Below are positions 1-8,369 of a stretch of DNA of 52,914 nucleotides, piece after piece. The position numbers and the translations under genes are program-made. Source of the stretch: Candidatus Aminicenantota bacterium. Lineage in GTDB: Bacteria; Acidobacteriota; Aminicenantia; JAMOAD01. Location: the NCBI GenBank assembly GCA_027031485.1, contig JALVQI010000011.1, positions 1 through 52,914 of the forward strand, written 5' to 3'. The notes under the pieces were generated by a model, which worked only from the letters and a program-made list of their open reading frames with translations, was not told the origin of the DNA and did not search any database. How positions within the stretch are numbered: position 1 is the stretch's first letter; every line of letters begins with the position of its first letter.

Positions 1-834
1 GAAATCATAAAAGCCCATGAAAAGCATCCGATCGGTTTGAAAATCATAAAAAAATATATGAAAGAATATTTTGATATTCCTGTACTTCTTGAGGATTTCG
101 TATATATGAGCCAGATTTTACAGGCTTATGGAATTGGGATAGGTATAGAGTCTCAAAGAAGAGCAAAACCAATGTGTATGGGCACCTTATACTGGCAGTT
201 TAATGATTGCTGGCCTGTTATCTCATGGTCCGGAATAGATTGGAGAGGAAGATGGAAAGCTTTACAGTACAGAGTAAAAAAATTATATTCAAATATTCTT
301 ATTTCCCCCGTTGCAAAGGGCAGGATTTTGAAAATTTATGTAATTTCAGATTTAAATGATGATAAAAAAGCGAAACTTCAGCTTTTCTTAAAGAACTTTT
401 TCGGAGAAAATCTGTTTACAGATAGTAAAAGCATCATAATAAAATCCGGTGAAAGTGAAGTTTATTATGAAGAAGAATTAGAAAACATGTTAAAAAACGC
501 AAGAAAAGATGAGGTTTTCCTTTATGCGGTTTTAAAAGACAAATACAACAAAATTCTCTCAGAGCGTTACTTTTATTTTGCAAAGCCCAAAGATTTGAAA
601 CTTGAAAAACCTGTTGTAAAAATATCTGTTGAAAGAGATTTTGATGGATACAGTTTAATAATTAAAACAAACAAACTGGCTAAGTATATGTATTTAAGTT
701 ATGAAAATTATAATGGCTTTTTTACGGATAATTATTTTGATCTTATACCCGGTATAACAAAAAAGGTAAAATTCATTACCAAAGAAACAATTAAGAATCC
801 TATAAAAGAATTAAAAATAATGGTTTATGAATAA
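1..834 (+). CDS. Glycoside hydrolase family 2, beta-mannosidase-like (C-terminal part, 5' truncated by window edge)
   Basis: The reading frame is open from base 1, so the start lies upstream of the window and the internal TTG at 37 is not the real start. The visible part holds the end of the (beta/alpha)8 domain and the C-terminal beta domain. The run around bases 175-270 encodes MGTLYWQFNDCWPVISWSG followed by DWRGRWKALQY, the signature seen in beta-mannosidases of GH2, where the Trp-rich segment shapes the mannoside site. The upstream catalytic acid and nucleophile are outside the window. The family hydrolyses terminal beta-mannose from oligosaccharides. The gene ends only 4 bp from the stop of the convergent gene. 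GH2 membership is confident, mannosidase specificity likely. Confidence 0.85.
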   Translation, partial: EIIKAHEKHPIGLKIIKKYMKEYFDIPVLLEDFVYMSQILQAYGIGIGIESQRRAKPMCMGTLYWQFNDCWPVISWSGIDWRGRWKALQYRVKKLYSNILISPVAKGRILKIYVISDLNDDKKAKLQLFLKNFFGENLFTDSKSIIIKSGESEVYYEEELENMLKNARKDEVFLYAVLKDKYNKILSERYFYFAKPKDLKLEKPVVKISVERDFDGYSLIIKTNKLAKYMYLSYENYNGFFTDNYFDLIPGITKKVKFITKETIKNPIKELKIMVYE

Positions 835-838
835 AAGG

Positions 839-1357
839 CTAATAAATCTTTTGCGCTATATCCACCTTTTTTAATTTAATAAATTTTGAGCCTTTATATT
901 TTATGAAAATAGTAGCTTCAAGTTTTTTCCAGACATTTTTATTTCTTTCAAAAGCTTCCGCACTTTTGCCAACATAGCCATGAATACACCAGATCTTAAC
1001 TTTTTCTCCTGTATTTCCTATCTTTATGTCTTTTTTAGGATATATCGCCCAACCTGAATCAAAGGTTATCTTATCTCCCACTATCTTAAAGGTAATTAAG
1101 AAATTAATAGAACCCTTTGAAATAACCTCTTTCAAAGAATTTTTAACCCTGAATTCAACAAAAGGCAAAATTTTTATCTTGTTCAAAGCTCTCTCTGATA
1201 TAAACCAGCCTGTTTTCATATCCTCAAGAATTATACCTTTTTTTATTTCCTGCTCTGAAATAGTTTTAAAAGAAAAGCCTCCTGTGATTTTGTAAACTCC
1301 GTAAAAAATTATAATTCCTAAGATTAAAATTAAGATCCATAATGTTTTGTTATTCAT
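839..1357 (-). CDS. Hypothetical membrane-anchored protein
   Basis: This is a 172-residue protein I do not recognise. Residues about 5-24 form one hydrophobic segment (LWILILILGIIIFYGVYKI), likely an uncleaved N-terminal anchor; the remainder is a soluble, lysine-rich, beta-predicted domain presumably outside the cytoplasmic membrane. The ATG directly follows the TAA of the upstream gene apgM (TAAATG), so it is co-transcribed and probably translated by reinitiation. No catalytic motif is visible and no function is proposed. The reading frame is intact and its codon use looks like that of the neighbours. Confidence 0.6.
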   Translation of the reverse strand: MNNKTLWILILILGIIIFYGVYKITGGFSFKTISEQEIKKGIILEDMKTGWFISERALNKIKILPFVEFRVKNSLKEVISKGSINFLITFKIVGDKITFDSGWAIYPKKDIKIGNTGEKVKIWCIHGYVGKSAEAFERNKNVWKKLEATIFIKYKGSKFIKLKKVDIAQKIY

Positions 1358-2569
1358 TTATGCTCCGTATTTTTTTAATTTTAATGTATTTGCAAGCAAA
1401 AGAGGAAGAATATCCACAGCATAAAAATTCCCGTAAATTCCCTTAGCACATTCTCTCTCGGTGAAGACCCTAACATCATCTTTAATTATATAAGGTGAAT
1501 AGAGAAGAAACGGATTCGGGTGCCATGAATGTCCGCTTAATTTGCAGGGGGTGGAATGATCCCCTGTTATTGCAATTGCATCCGGATTAAGGTTTAAGAT
1601 TTCTGGCAAGATTTCATCAACCTTTTCTATTATTTTAACCTTATTATTAAAATTACCATCCTCTCCGTAAGAATCTGTTTTTTTAATGTGAATATAGAAA
1701 AAGTCATAGTTCTCCCATTCTCTTTTAAGAGTAATGATCTCATCATCTATTTCCGCTCCCACATCAAGAACATTCATTCCCACCAACTTTGCAAGTCCTC
1801 TGTACATCGGGTAGTTAGCTATTGCAACAGGATTTAATTTAAATATCTTCTGCATAGGGGGGATTTTAGGATATTCTGAAAATCCCCTTAAAAGAAGTGC
1901 ATTGGCTGGGTGACTGTCTTTTAAGACAACAACGGCTTTTTTCATAAATTTGGTTATTACATTAGCTGTAAATTCGGCTTTCGGATTATTGGTAAGCGGT
2001 TCAGGGAATTTTAAGGGAAGCCCCTCTTTCTGAGGATCAGCATCTGAGATCTCCTCGGAAAGTTCAGGATGCTTTAATTTAATCACAAATCTATGTTCTT
2101 TCCCCGAATAAAGAGAAATTTTAACTCCATCAATCTCTTTTATATTTTCAGAAAGAAGTTTTATTATCTCTTTGTTTTTTTCTGTCGGGATTCTTCCTGC
2201 CCTTCTATCGGTAACTATTCCCTCTCTGTCAATTGTACAAAAATTACCTCTTGCGACAACCTCATGCTCATTTACATCAACATCTATTCCTAAAGCTTCC
2301 AAAATTCCCCTTCCGACATTATATTTAATCGGATCATAGCCAAAGAGAGAAAAATGTGCAGGTCCGCTTCCAGGAGTAACCCCCGGTAAAACGGGAATTG
2401 TCCTTCCGCAGGAGGATTTTTCAGCGAGGGCATCAAGGTTCGGAGTTTTTGCAGCTTCAAGTGCGGTTTTACCTTCAAATGGGATCCCACCGACACCATC
2501 CATAACAAGCAAAACAATTTTTTTCTCATTTTTAACTGTTAATTCTTCAAAAATCTTTTCTCTTTCCAT
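1358..2569 (-). CDS. apgM: 2,3-bisphosphoglycerate-independent phosphoglycerate mutase, archaeal type
   Basis: Interconverts 3- and 2-phosphoglycerate in glycolysis and gluconeogenesis; a cytoplasmic member of the alkaline phosphatase superfamily. The 403-residue length fits the aPGM family. Visible motifs are the metal-binding DGVGG (24-28), the segment TPGSGPAHFSLFGYDP (65-80) with the presumed phosphorylated Ser68, GRGILEALG just after it, KKTDSYGEDGNFNNK near 295 and TGDHSTP near 338, which supply metal ligands. The start is set by a strong AGGAGGT about 5 bp upstream. It has its own promoter (2588-2615) and is followed without a gap by a small membrane protein. Assignment is firm; aPGM is the non-orthologous alternative to the cofactor-dependent enzyme. 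Confidence 0.93.
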   Translation of the reverse strand: MEREKIFEELTVKNEKKIVLLVMDGVGGIPFEGKTALEAAKTPNLDALAEKSSCGRTIPVLPGVTPGSGPAHFSLFGYDPIKYNVGRGILEALGIDVDVNEHEVVARGNFCTIDREGIVTDRRAGRIPTEKNKEIIKLLSENIKEIDGVKISLYSGKEHRFVIKLKHPELSEEISDADPQKEGLPLKFPEPLTNNPKAEFTANVITKFMKKAVVVLKDSHPANALLLRGFSEYPKIPPMQKIFKLNPVAIANYPMYRGLAKLVGMNVLDVGAEIDDEIITLKREWENYDFFYIHIKKTDSYGEDGNFNNKVKIIEKVDEILPEILNLNPDAIAITGDHSTPCKLSGHSWHPNPFLLYSPYIIKDDVRVFTERECAKGIYGNFYAVDILPLLLANTLKLKKYGA

Positions 2570-2587
2570 ATCAACCTCCTATAAAGT

Positions 2588-2615
2588 ATTATAAACCACA
2601 GTGAAAAAGTGTCAA
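2588..2615 (-). promoter_or_regulatory. sigma70-type promoter of apgM
   Basis: On the minus strand TTGACA (2610-2615), a 16-bp spacer and TATAAT (2588-2593) match consensus at every position. The -10 lies about 19 bp before the apgM ATG, leaving room for a short leader that contains the AGGAGGT ribosome site. Confidence 0.8.
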
Positions 2616-2649
2616 GAATGCTTGTCCCTTCAAAACAATCATTGGAAAT

Positions 2650-3195
2650 TTAGAAAAATAAAGCGATTTCTTTTTCCCTAACTTTTATCTTTTTTATATT
2701 ATAAGAAGGACAAAAACCCTCAAAATACATTTTGAAATCTGGAGCTATTGAAGATAGCAATGAAATCGCAAATCTTTTATCAAGATTAAAATCATTAATA
2801 TTAAGAGAGATTAACTCCAATTTAAAACAATAATCTTTTATATTTATAATCTTAAATTCTGAATTTATATCCACAATAGAACCCTTTAAAAGAGCAAGGT
2901 AGGAGTTGTCTATGGACTTATTGAGATACATCACAATTCTTAAACCCATTGAATTCCTGAAAAATTTAATTTTTACCCACTTAACATCATCTTCAAATAT
3001 TTTATCTCTGTAGAAATAAAGATAGGAGTTTATTTCATCCTCTTTTAAAATAATTATTTTCCTCTTTATCTGATGTTTTAAAATTTTCTGAAAAATAAAG
3101 TTAACTTTATCAGCATCCTTTCGGTTAAGTTTGGCAGATAAGAAAGTTGGAATTAGAAGCAAAAGAATTAAAAATGATAAGCTTTTAATCCTCAA
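2650..3195 (-). CDS. Hypothetical secreted protein
   Basis: A 181-residue protein with a clear Sec signal peptide: MRIKSLSFLILLLLIPTFLSA with a likely cleavage after the Ser-Ala at 20-21. The mature part is basic, with no cysteine pattern or enzyme motif that I recognise. Its start overlaps the end of thyX by 11 bp, so it should be translated from the thyX message, but thymidylate synthesis and an exported protein have no obvious shared job; the pairing may be only transcriptional. It is also the last gene before the apgM promoter. Function unknown. Confidence 0.55.
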   Translation of the reverse strand: MRIKSLSFLILLLLIPTFLSAKLNRKDADKVNFIFQKILKHQIKRKIIILKEDEINSYLYFYRDKIFEDDVKWVKIKFFRNSMGLRIVMYLNKSIDNSYLALLKGSIVDINSEFKIINIKDYCFKLELISLNINDFNLDKRFAISLLSSIAPDFKMYFEGFCPSYNIKKIKVREKEIALFF

Positions 3196-3949
3196 TCTTC
3201 ACCACAGTTGATTTTTCTTCATCTATCCTAAAATCAAAAAAAACAGCCGGGAAAAGCTTTTTTAATTCTTTTGCCACAGCAACAGCAAAAGTTCTTATCT
3301 CCCATTGTGCGGTAGGATGCCCCCTTAATTCAAGAATATGTCTCCATTCCCTCAGATTGGCACTTATCACAATCTCACTTTCAACCGCATTTGGCAAAAC
3401 GAATCTTGCATCCTCTTTTTTTATCTTTAAATTTCGTAATTTTGAGTATGTCTCCCTTGCATAATCAATAAACTCCTCAAAAATAATTTTTGCCTCAGGG
3501 TTTTTTTCAATAGAGGGAGGAATCACATAATTAAAATTTTTCTCATTCACATACCTCTGAGACTGTTGGGTAAAAGCCGCAAGTCTATGTCTTACCAATT
3601 GATGGGTAAAAGCTCTGGAACCACCACGTACTCTAAATGTAGCATATGAATGCTCAAGAACCGAGTGATGGCCCGAGTGGATTAACATTTCAATGAACTT
3701 TGCAGCAGTATTTTCCCATCTCTTTTTTACTGTCCACTTGTCCCCTTCAAACTCAAAACTATCTCCAACCTGTTTGCTTTGAAATTCCGGATAATTTTCA
3801 GTATACAAAAGTTTTTCATTTACCCCGGAAGAGATTCTAAGAATCGGAAATTCACTCTTTTTATCAAAAGAGAGATAAGCAGTTCTACCCGCTTCTTCAA
3901 TTATTTTCTCCGCCTCAGGGGTGAATCCTATAATTTTAACATTTATCAT
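3185..3949 (-). CDS. thyX: Flavin-dependent thymidylate synthase
   Basis: Converts dUMP to dTMP with FAD, NADPH and methylene-tetrahydrofolate, replacing ThyA; a cytoplasmic homotetramer. The defining RHRX7S motif is seen at residues 120-130 (RHR, then seven residues, then Ser130), within RHRLAAFTQQSQRY, and the upstream stretch HSGHHSVLEHSYATFRVRG (91-109) is also typical of the family. The length of 254 aa is normal. The ribosome site is weak (AAGAG about 6 bp before ATG). It has a TTGACA/TAAAAT promoter with an 18-bp palindrome over the -10. No thyA or folA gene is present in the window. Assignment is firm. Confidence 0.95.
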   Translation of the reverse strand: MINVKIIGFTPEAEKIIEEAGRTAYLSFDKKSEFPILRISSGVNEKLLYTENYPEFQSKQVGDSFEFEGDKWTVKKRWENTAAKFIEMLIHSGHHSVLEHSYATFRVRGGSRAFTHQLVRHRLAAFTQQSQRYVNEKNFNYVIPPSIEKNPEAKIIFEEFIDYARETYSKLRNLKIKKEDARFVLPNAVESEIVISANLREWRHILELRGHPTAQWEIRTFAVAVAKELKKLFPAVFFDFRIDEEKSTVVKIED

Positions 3950-3994
3950 ATAAATCTCTTAAATTAATAATTTTCACTCTTACAAATTGCGAAA

Positions 3995-4025
3995 CTATTT
4001 TATATAAAATAGAGGATGATGTCAA
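3995..4025 (-). promoter_or_regulatory. thyX promoter with palindrome over the -10
   Basis: On the minus strand TTGACA (4020-4025), a 17-bp spacer and TAAAAT (3997-4002) form a good sigma70 promoter about 48 bp before the thyX ATG. A perfect 18-bp palindrome, CTATTTTATATAAAATAG (3995-4012), covers the -10 and part of the spacer. It could be an operator or just AT-rich coincidence. Confidence 0.65.
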
Positions 4026-4147
4026 TTCTACCATCTGTTGCCTACAACCTTTTAAAAACGTTAATTTAAATAAAAAAGAATTGATCATAAATTCAAGACT
4101 TTTCTCTTCAATGGTTTTATAAAATAAGAATTTTGAGTATAAATAAA

Positions 4148-5860
4148 TTACCAGTATTTCTTTTTATACAATTTCTCGGTAGTTTCTTTAGCTATTATAG
4201 GTGAAAGTAATAATAGGGCAATTAAATTCGGGAAAGCCATTATCGCATTGGCAGAATCTCCCGTATACCAGATAATATTCAAATGGGCTCCCTGTACTAT
4301 AGCTCCGATAAATAAAAGAACTATGAATATGATTCTATATGGATAAATTATTTTGCTACCAAAAATAAATTCCACACTTTTTTCTCCATAGTAGCTCCAT
4401 CCCAATAGTGTGGAATAACCGAATAAGAAAGATGAAAAGGCTATTATTACTCCCCCATACGGAATCACCCTGTTAAATGCCTCCATTGTTAATGCTGTTG
4501 AAGTAAGTCCTTTTGAAGAACCATAAGCTGCGGTCTGGAGATAAGCTCCCGTTAGTACTATGCTCAAAGTTGTAAGCGTATTAACAACAATCGTATCAAT
4601 AAATGTTCCTGTCATAGCAATGAGTCCATTGTAAGTAGGCTCGGGAGATCTTGAAGCAGCCTGAGCAATAGCTGCCGAACCCAAACCCGATTCATTCGAA
4701 AGCACCCCTCTCCTTACACCTATGGAGATAGCCTGTTTCACAGAAGTACCTATTAGAGCCCCTCCGACTGCTTTTACTGAAAAAGCTGCTTTAAATATAA
4801 GTGCAAAAGCAGCTGGAATTGCAGTAAACTTTACTATTAAAATAATCAAAGCCCCGCCAAAATAAAGTATTATCATAGCAGGAACAAGTTTTTCTGAAAC
4901 ACTACCTATTTTCTTTATTCCTCCAATAGTTACTATCCCTGTCAAAGCAGCTATTAAAAGACCGCTAACCCAGAATGGGATTCCAAATTGGGTTTTAAAG
5001 GCAAGAGCCATTGAATTGGATTGAGCCATATTACCCGTTCCGAATAAAGCTGTTATTGCTCCTGCACCAGCGAATAAAAAGCCTAAAAATTTTGCTATAG
5101 GTTTCCACTTGATCCCATACCTTGCATAATACATGGGACCACCAGCCATCTCTCCAAGAACATTCTTTCTTCTAAACTTAACGCCTAAAAAACCTTCCGA
5201 ATATTTTGTTGCCATCCCAAAGAATCCTGCAACCCACATCCAGAACGGAGCTCCAGGACCACCGGTCGCTATGGCTGTTGCAACTCCTGCTATATTTCCA
5301 TTCCCAACAGTGGCAGCCAAAGCTGTCATAAGGGCTGCATAAGGGGAAATATCACCTTCCTCCTCTTCTGTTTTATCCTTTTTCAATGCTCCCTTTAAAA
5401 CTAACTTTAAAGAGGCAATAATTCTTCTTATCTGAACAAACCTTGTAAAAATTGATAAAATTATGCCTGTTCCCACAAGAAGAATTATCATCCAGGAACC
5501 CCAGAGAATATCTGATATATCCCTTATGATAATTAAAACTCTGTCCAGAAAGGATAAATTTACAACAAAACTTTTATCAATATCTCCTTTAATCTCAATC
5601 TTCTGTTTTAATTTTTCAACACTATATATATCAAGTTTAAAATCATAAATCCCGGGCTTTAAATCTCTAAAAACAAACTCTCCTTTACTGTTCAAGGAGG
5701 CTTTTATATAGTTGTCCTCTCCTTGTTTTTTAAGAAGTACATACCCATCTTTTAATGGCTTATTTTTTGTATCATGAATTTTCCCCAAAAAATTATAGGG
5801 GAAAAGTGGAGAAAATACAAACAGAAAAAGCAGAGAAAAAACTATTACCTTTCTTTTCAT
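4148..5860 (-). CDS. Sodium:alanine/glycine symporter (AGCS family) with an extra N-terminal domain
   Basis: A 570-residue transporter. Residues about 125-560 are a standard AGCS body: LWGSWMIILLVGTGIILS and TRFVQIRR start it, and MTALAATVGNGNIAGVATAI is the family signature; about ten membrane helices follow, ending in a short basic tail. AGCS proteins import alanine, glycine or related amino acids with Na+. Unusually, residues 1-22 are a signal peptide and about 23-100 form a beta-rich domain resembling carboxypeptidase regulatory-like folds (LGKIHDTKNKPLKDGYVLL, FRDLKPGIYDFKL), which would sit outside the membrane. The ribosome site is GGAGG. The gene stands alone, flanked by a degraded region upstream. 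Transport family is firm; substrate and role of the extra domain are not known. Confidence 0.88.
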   Translation of the reverse strand: MKRKVIVFSLLFLFVFSPLFPYNFLGKIHDTKNKPLKDGYVLLKKQGEDNYIKASLNSKGEFVFRDLKPGIYDFKLDIYSVEKLKQKIEIKGDIDKSFVVNLSFLDRVLIIIRDISDILWGSWMIILLVGTGIILSIFTRFVQIRRIIASLKLVLKGALKKDKTEEEEGDISPYAALMTALAATVGNGNIAGVATAIATGGPGAPFWMWVAGFFGMATKYSEGFLGVKFRRKNVLGEMAGGPMYYARYGIKWKPIAKFLGFLFAGAGAITALFGTGNMAQSNSMALAFKTQFGIPFWVSGLLIAALTGIVTIGGIKKIGSVSEKLVPAMIILYFGGALIILIVKFTAIPAAFALIFKAAFSVKAVGGALIGTSVKQAISIGVRRGVLSNESGLGSAAIAQAASRSPEPTYNGLIAMTGTFIDTIVVNTLTTLSIVLTGAYLQTAAYGSSKGLTSTALTMEAFNRVIPYGGVIIAFSSFLFGYSTLLGWSYYGEKSVEFIFGSKIIYPYRIIFIVLLFIGAIVQGAHLNIIWYTGDSANAIMAFPNLIALLLLSPIIAKETTEKLYKKKYW

Positions 5861-5892
5861 AGGAGCCTCCGAAATAATAGTAATATTATTAA

Positions 5893-6120
5893 AACATATT
5901 TTTCAGAATAGATAAAGAGTTTAAGATATCCCACAAAAATCAGAGAGGATTGGCAAAATGGAGCAAAGATGCAAAGAGAAAGAATAGATATTCAAGAGGT
6001 GTAAAAGACCTCTCGTTCGAAATGAGTATAACTAATGAATGGAGAGCTTTAAAAGAAGAAAAAACAGATCAATGTTTTACCGATAAACACACAGGTTTAC
6101 CTTTTCAATTATCTCTTTAG
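5893..6120 (+). pseudogene. Open coding-like stretch without a usable start (possible gene remnant)
   Basis: This frame is open for 75 codons between a TAA at 5890 and a TAG at 6118 in a 315-bp gap between two leftward genes. The translation reads like protein rather than noise: it includes GLAKWSKDAKRKNRYSRG and MSITNEWRALKEEKTDQCF. There is no ATG near the beginning; TTG at 5950 would give 56 residues and ATG at 6022 only 32, neither with a well-placed ribosome site. I do not recognise a family. It may be the tail of a decayed gene, or a small TTG-started gene. The rest of the gap (5861-5892, 6121-6175) shows nothing. Confidence 0.25.
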
Positions 6121-6175
6121 TGATCATAGTTTTATGAAAAACCATGAACCATTGAGTGTATTTTCTATGAAAAAA

Positions 6176-7615
6176 TCAATTTCTATTTTTTAGTAGGATA
6201 AAAAAGATATAAATAAGACTAAGAAAAAGGATCAGATTCCTGTAAAAGTAAAAAAAGGAATAGAAGGGAGAAATAATTTTGTCTCTAATCTTTAAGGAAG
6301 CTACCAGATAACCCTCTTCACCGTAATTTAGTCTTTTGATTATCTTTCCGTTTTGCTCGAAAAATCCGCTTATTCCGGAAGTGGCTGCCCTTGCTATCGG
6401 AAAAAAGCCTTCCATAGCTCTCACCTTTGAAAGATAAAAAAGCTGGGACGGGCCTGATGTTTTCCCATACCATGAATCATTTGTAATCGCAACAATGAGT
6501 TCTGCTCCCCTGTCATAAAAATGCTTTATCAATGAAGGGAAAACCATTTCATAGCAAATAGGAACTCCCACCTTCACTCCATCTATATCAAAAACTTTCA
6601 CTACCTTTCCCGGAGTAAACTCACCTTCCACATTTGCTATCTTTTTTGCAAAAAAGAAGAGATTTTTATAGGGAATATATTCTCCGAAAGGGGTTAAATG
6701 AACTTTATAGTAATAATCTAATTCTCCATTATGAAAAACAAAGGCAGTGTTATAATAATTTCCATCTTTCTGATCATTGGCTCCCAAAATCAGGGTTATA
6801 TTATTCTTTTTTGTGAAATCTTTTAATATTTTCGTAATTCCGCTTTGATACCTTGGATAGTATGGGAAACAAAATTCAGGCCAGATTATTATTCTTGCTC
6901 CTTCTCTTACACTTTTTTTCGTGTAATTCATATACTTTACAAACTCTTCCTTAACTCTTTCACCTGTCCAGACAGTATTCATGGACTCATTCCCCTGAAC
7001 CACCGCTACTCTTACTGTTTTTGAACCTTCCGATTTTATAAAATATCCCGGAATATTTATTAATATTATAAGAAAAATAATAAAAGCAAAAGATCTTTTC
7101 TTTTTTTCTTTAAATGTATGGTAAAGAAGAATATTGGAAAAAACTATCAGGAGACTTACTCCTCTTACTCCGGAAATATAAAAGAGATAATTCAACCCTG
7201 TGTTTGAGGCCTGTGAATTGGATAAAATTCCCCATGGAAACCCTGTTAAAAAGTGTTCCAAAATTATTTCAAAGCTCACATAAAAAAAGGGAAAAAGAAG
7301 CGGGAGTTTGTCCTTGAAAAAATAGAGAGGAACTGTAAAATACAGGGAAAGATAAGAAAATAAAATAATTAAAGACAGGATTGCCAGAAATTCTGGCATT
7401 TGCCCGTATCCAGTCAAAACAGGATAAAGCCAGTACAGTAACAGCAAATTAAAAAGAAAGCCTGAGAAAAAAAGTTTCAGGAAAGAGCTTCTTTTTTCTG
7501 TTTCATTTAACACAGGGATTAATGCAAAAAAAGCTAAAAAATAAAGGTTAAAAGGAGGAAAAGCCAGAGCTAACAGAAGAGGTGTTAATATATAGGGAAT
7601 ACTTTTTTTAATCAT
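6176..7615 (-). CDS. lnt: Apolipoprotein N-acyltransferase
   Basis: Adds the third acyl chain to the N-terminal cysteine of lipoproteins in the cytoplasmic membrane, the last step of maturation after Lgt and LspA. The 479-residue protein has an N-terminal membrane part (about six helices, residues 5-190), a C-terminal nitrilase-like domain (200-440) and a final helix. The catalytic triad is visible: Glu247 in WPEFCFPYY, Lys304 in YKVHLTPFGEY and Cys354 in VGVPICYEM. It overlaps trmI by 8 bp and is the last gene of the ftsH operon. Several lipoproteins encoded in this window (GWxTD, phosphodiesterase, DUF1684) are plausible substrates. Confidence 0.93.
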   Translation of the reverse strand: MIKKSIPYILTPLLLALAFPPFNLYFLAFFALIPVLNETEKRSSFLKLFFSGFLFNLLLLYWLYPVLTGYGQMPEFLAILSLIILFSYLSLYFTVPLYFFKDKLPLLFPFFYVSFEIILEHFLTGFPWGILSNSQASNTGLNYLFYISGVRGVSLLIVFSNILLYHTFKEKKKRSFAFIIFLIILINIPGYFIKSEGSKTVRVAVVQGNESMNTVWTGERVKEEFVKYMNYTKKSVREGARIIIWPEFCFPYYPRYQSGITKILKDFTKKNNITLILGANDQKDGNYYNTAFVFHNGELDYYYKVHLTPFGEYIPYKNLFFFAKKIANVEGEFTPGKVVKVFDIDGVKVGVPICYEMVFPSLIKHFYDRGAELIVAITNDSWYGKTSGPSQLFYLSKVRAMEGFFPIARAATSGISGFFEQNGKIIKRLNYGEEGYLVASLKIRDKIISPFYSFFYFYRNLILFLSLIYIFFILLKNRN

Positions 7616-8369
7616 TCAGATTTCTTGCTATTGTCAAAAAACCTGTATGTGAAATCATTCTCTCAGAGGGTCTTACTCCATACTCTCTGACTAAGATTTC
7701 TCTTTCAAAAAGCTCCACCGTTTTTTCCACAAAAAAACCATGTTCTTTTAACTTAAAATATGTTTTTTTTACCTGTTCAAAATTCGGAGAAAGAGAAACC
7801 CAGAAGAACCCCGGAAGAATAACCTTTTTTGCGGGAGTAACGAGATCCCATGGTTCCGGAACATCAACAAACAAAGCTTCAAAGATGTAATCTCCAAATC
7901 CATCTTTTGAAACATCTTTTAAAATAAATTCCACCCTATCTTCAAGTCCGTACTTCTTAATATTTTTAATCGCTATCTTCTGATGTTCTTCTTTTCTTTC
8001 AAAAGAGTAAACTTTTCCTGAATCTCCCACTGTAATGGCAAGAGCTGTTGTAAGAGCTCCCGATCCACTCCCAACCTCGGCAACAATACTCCCACTTCCA
8101 ATTCCGGTTGACATAAACATATAACCAATATCTTTCGGATAAAGTATTGTGGTTTTCCTCTGAACTTTCTTTATCAAATCAAAATTTGACGGTTTCAAAA
8201 CAAAAAATTTGTAATTTTTATTTGAAAGTATGGTGTCACCAAAGGATAACCCCTCTTTAAAAACAACATTCCCTAAATTGGTACTGAAACTTGTGTCAGC
8301 TTTAAAGGAGAGGAGATAGGTATCTCCCTTTTCACTGTACAAAATAAAAAGATCACCCTGGTTTAGCAT
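7608..8369 (-). CDS. trmI: tRNA (adenine-58-N1)-methyltransferase
   Basis: Methylates N1 of A58 in the T-loop of tRNA with S-adenosylmethionine. The 253-residue length and layout fit bacterial TrmI: a small N-terminal beta domain, then a Rossmann methyltransferase with motif I VAEVGSGSGALTTALA (about 97-112), an acidic loop VYSFERKEEH that binds the SAM ribose, and the catalytic-region motif FVDVPEPWD (DxPxPW). The start overlaps the pdxJ stop by one base (TAATG) and its end overlaps lnt, so it is translated in coupling with both. Assignment is firm at family level. Confidence 0.9.
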   Translation of the reverse strand: MLNQGDLFILYSEKGDTYLLSFKADTSFSTNLGNVVFKEGLSFGDTILSNKNYKFFVLKPSNFDLIKKVQRKTTILYPKDIGYMFMSTGIGSGSIVAEVGSGSGALTTALAITVGDSGKVYSFERKEEHQKIAIKNIKKYGLEDRVEFILKDVSKDGFGDYIFEALFVDVPEPWDLVTPAKKVILPGFFWVSLSPNFEQVKKTYFKLKEHGFFVEKTVELFEREILVREYGVRPSERMISHTGFLTIARNLND

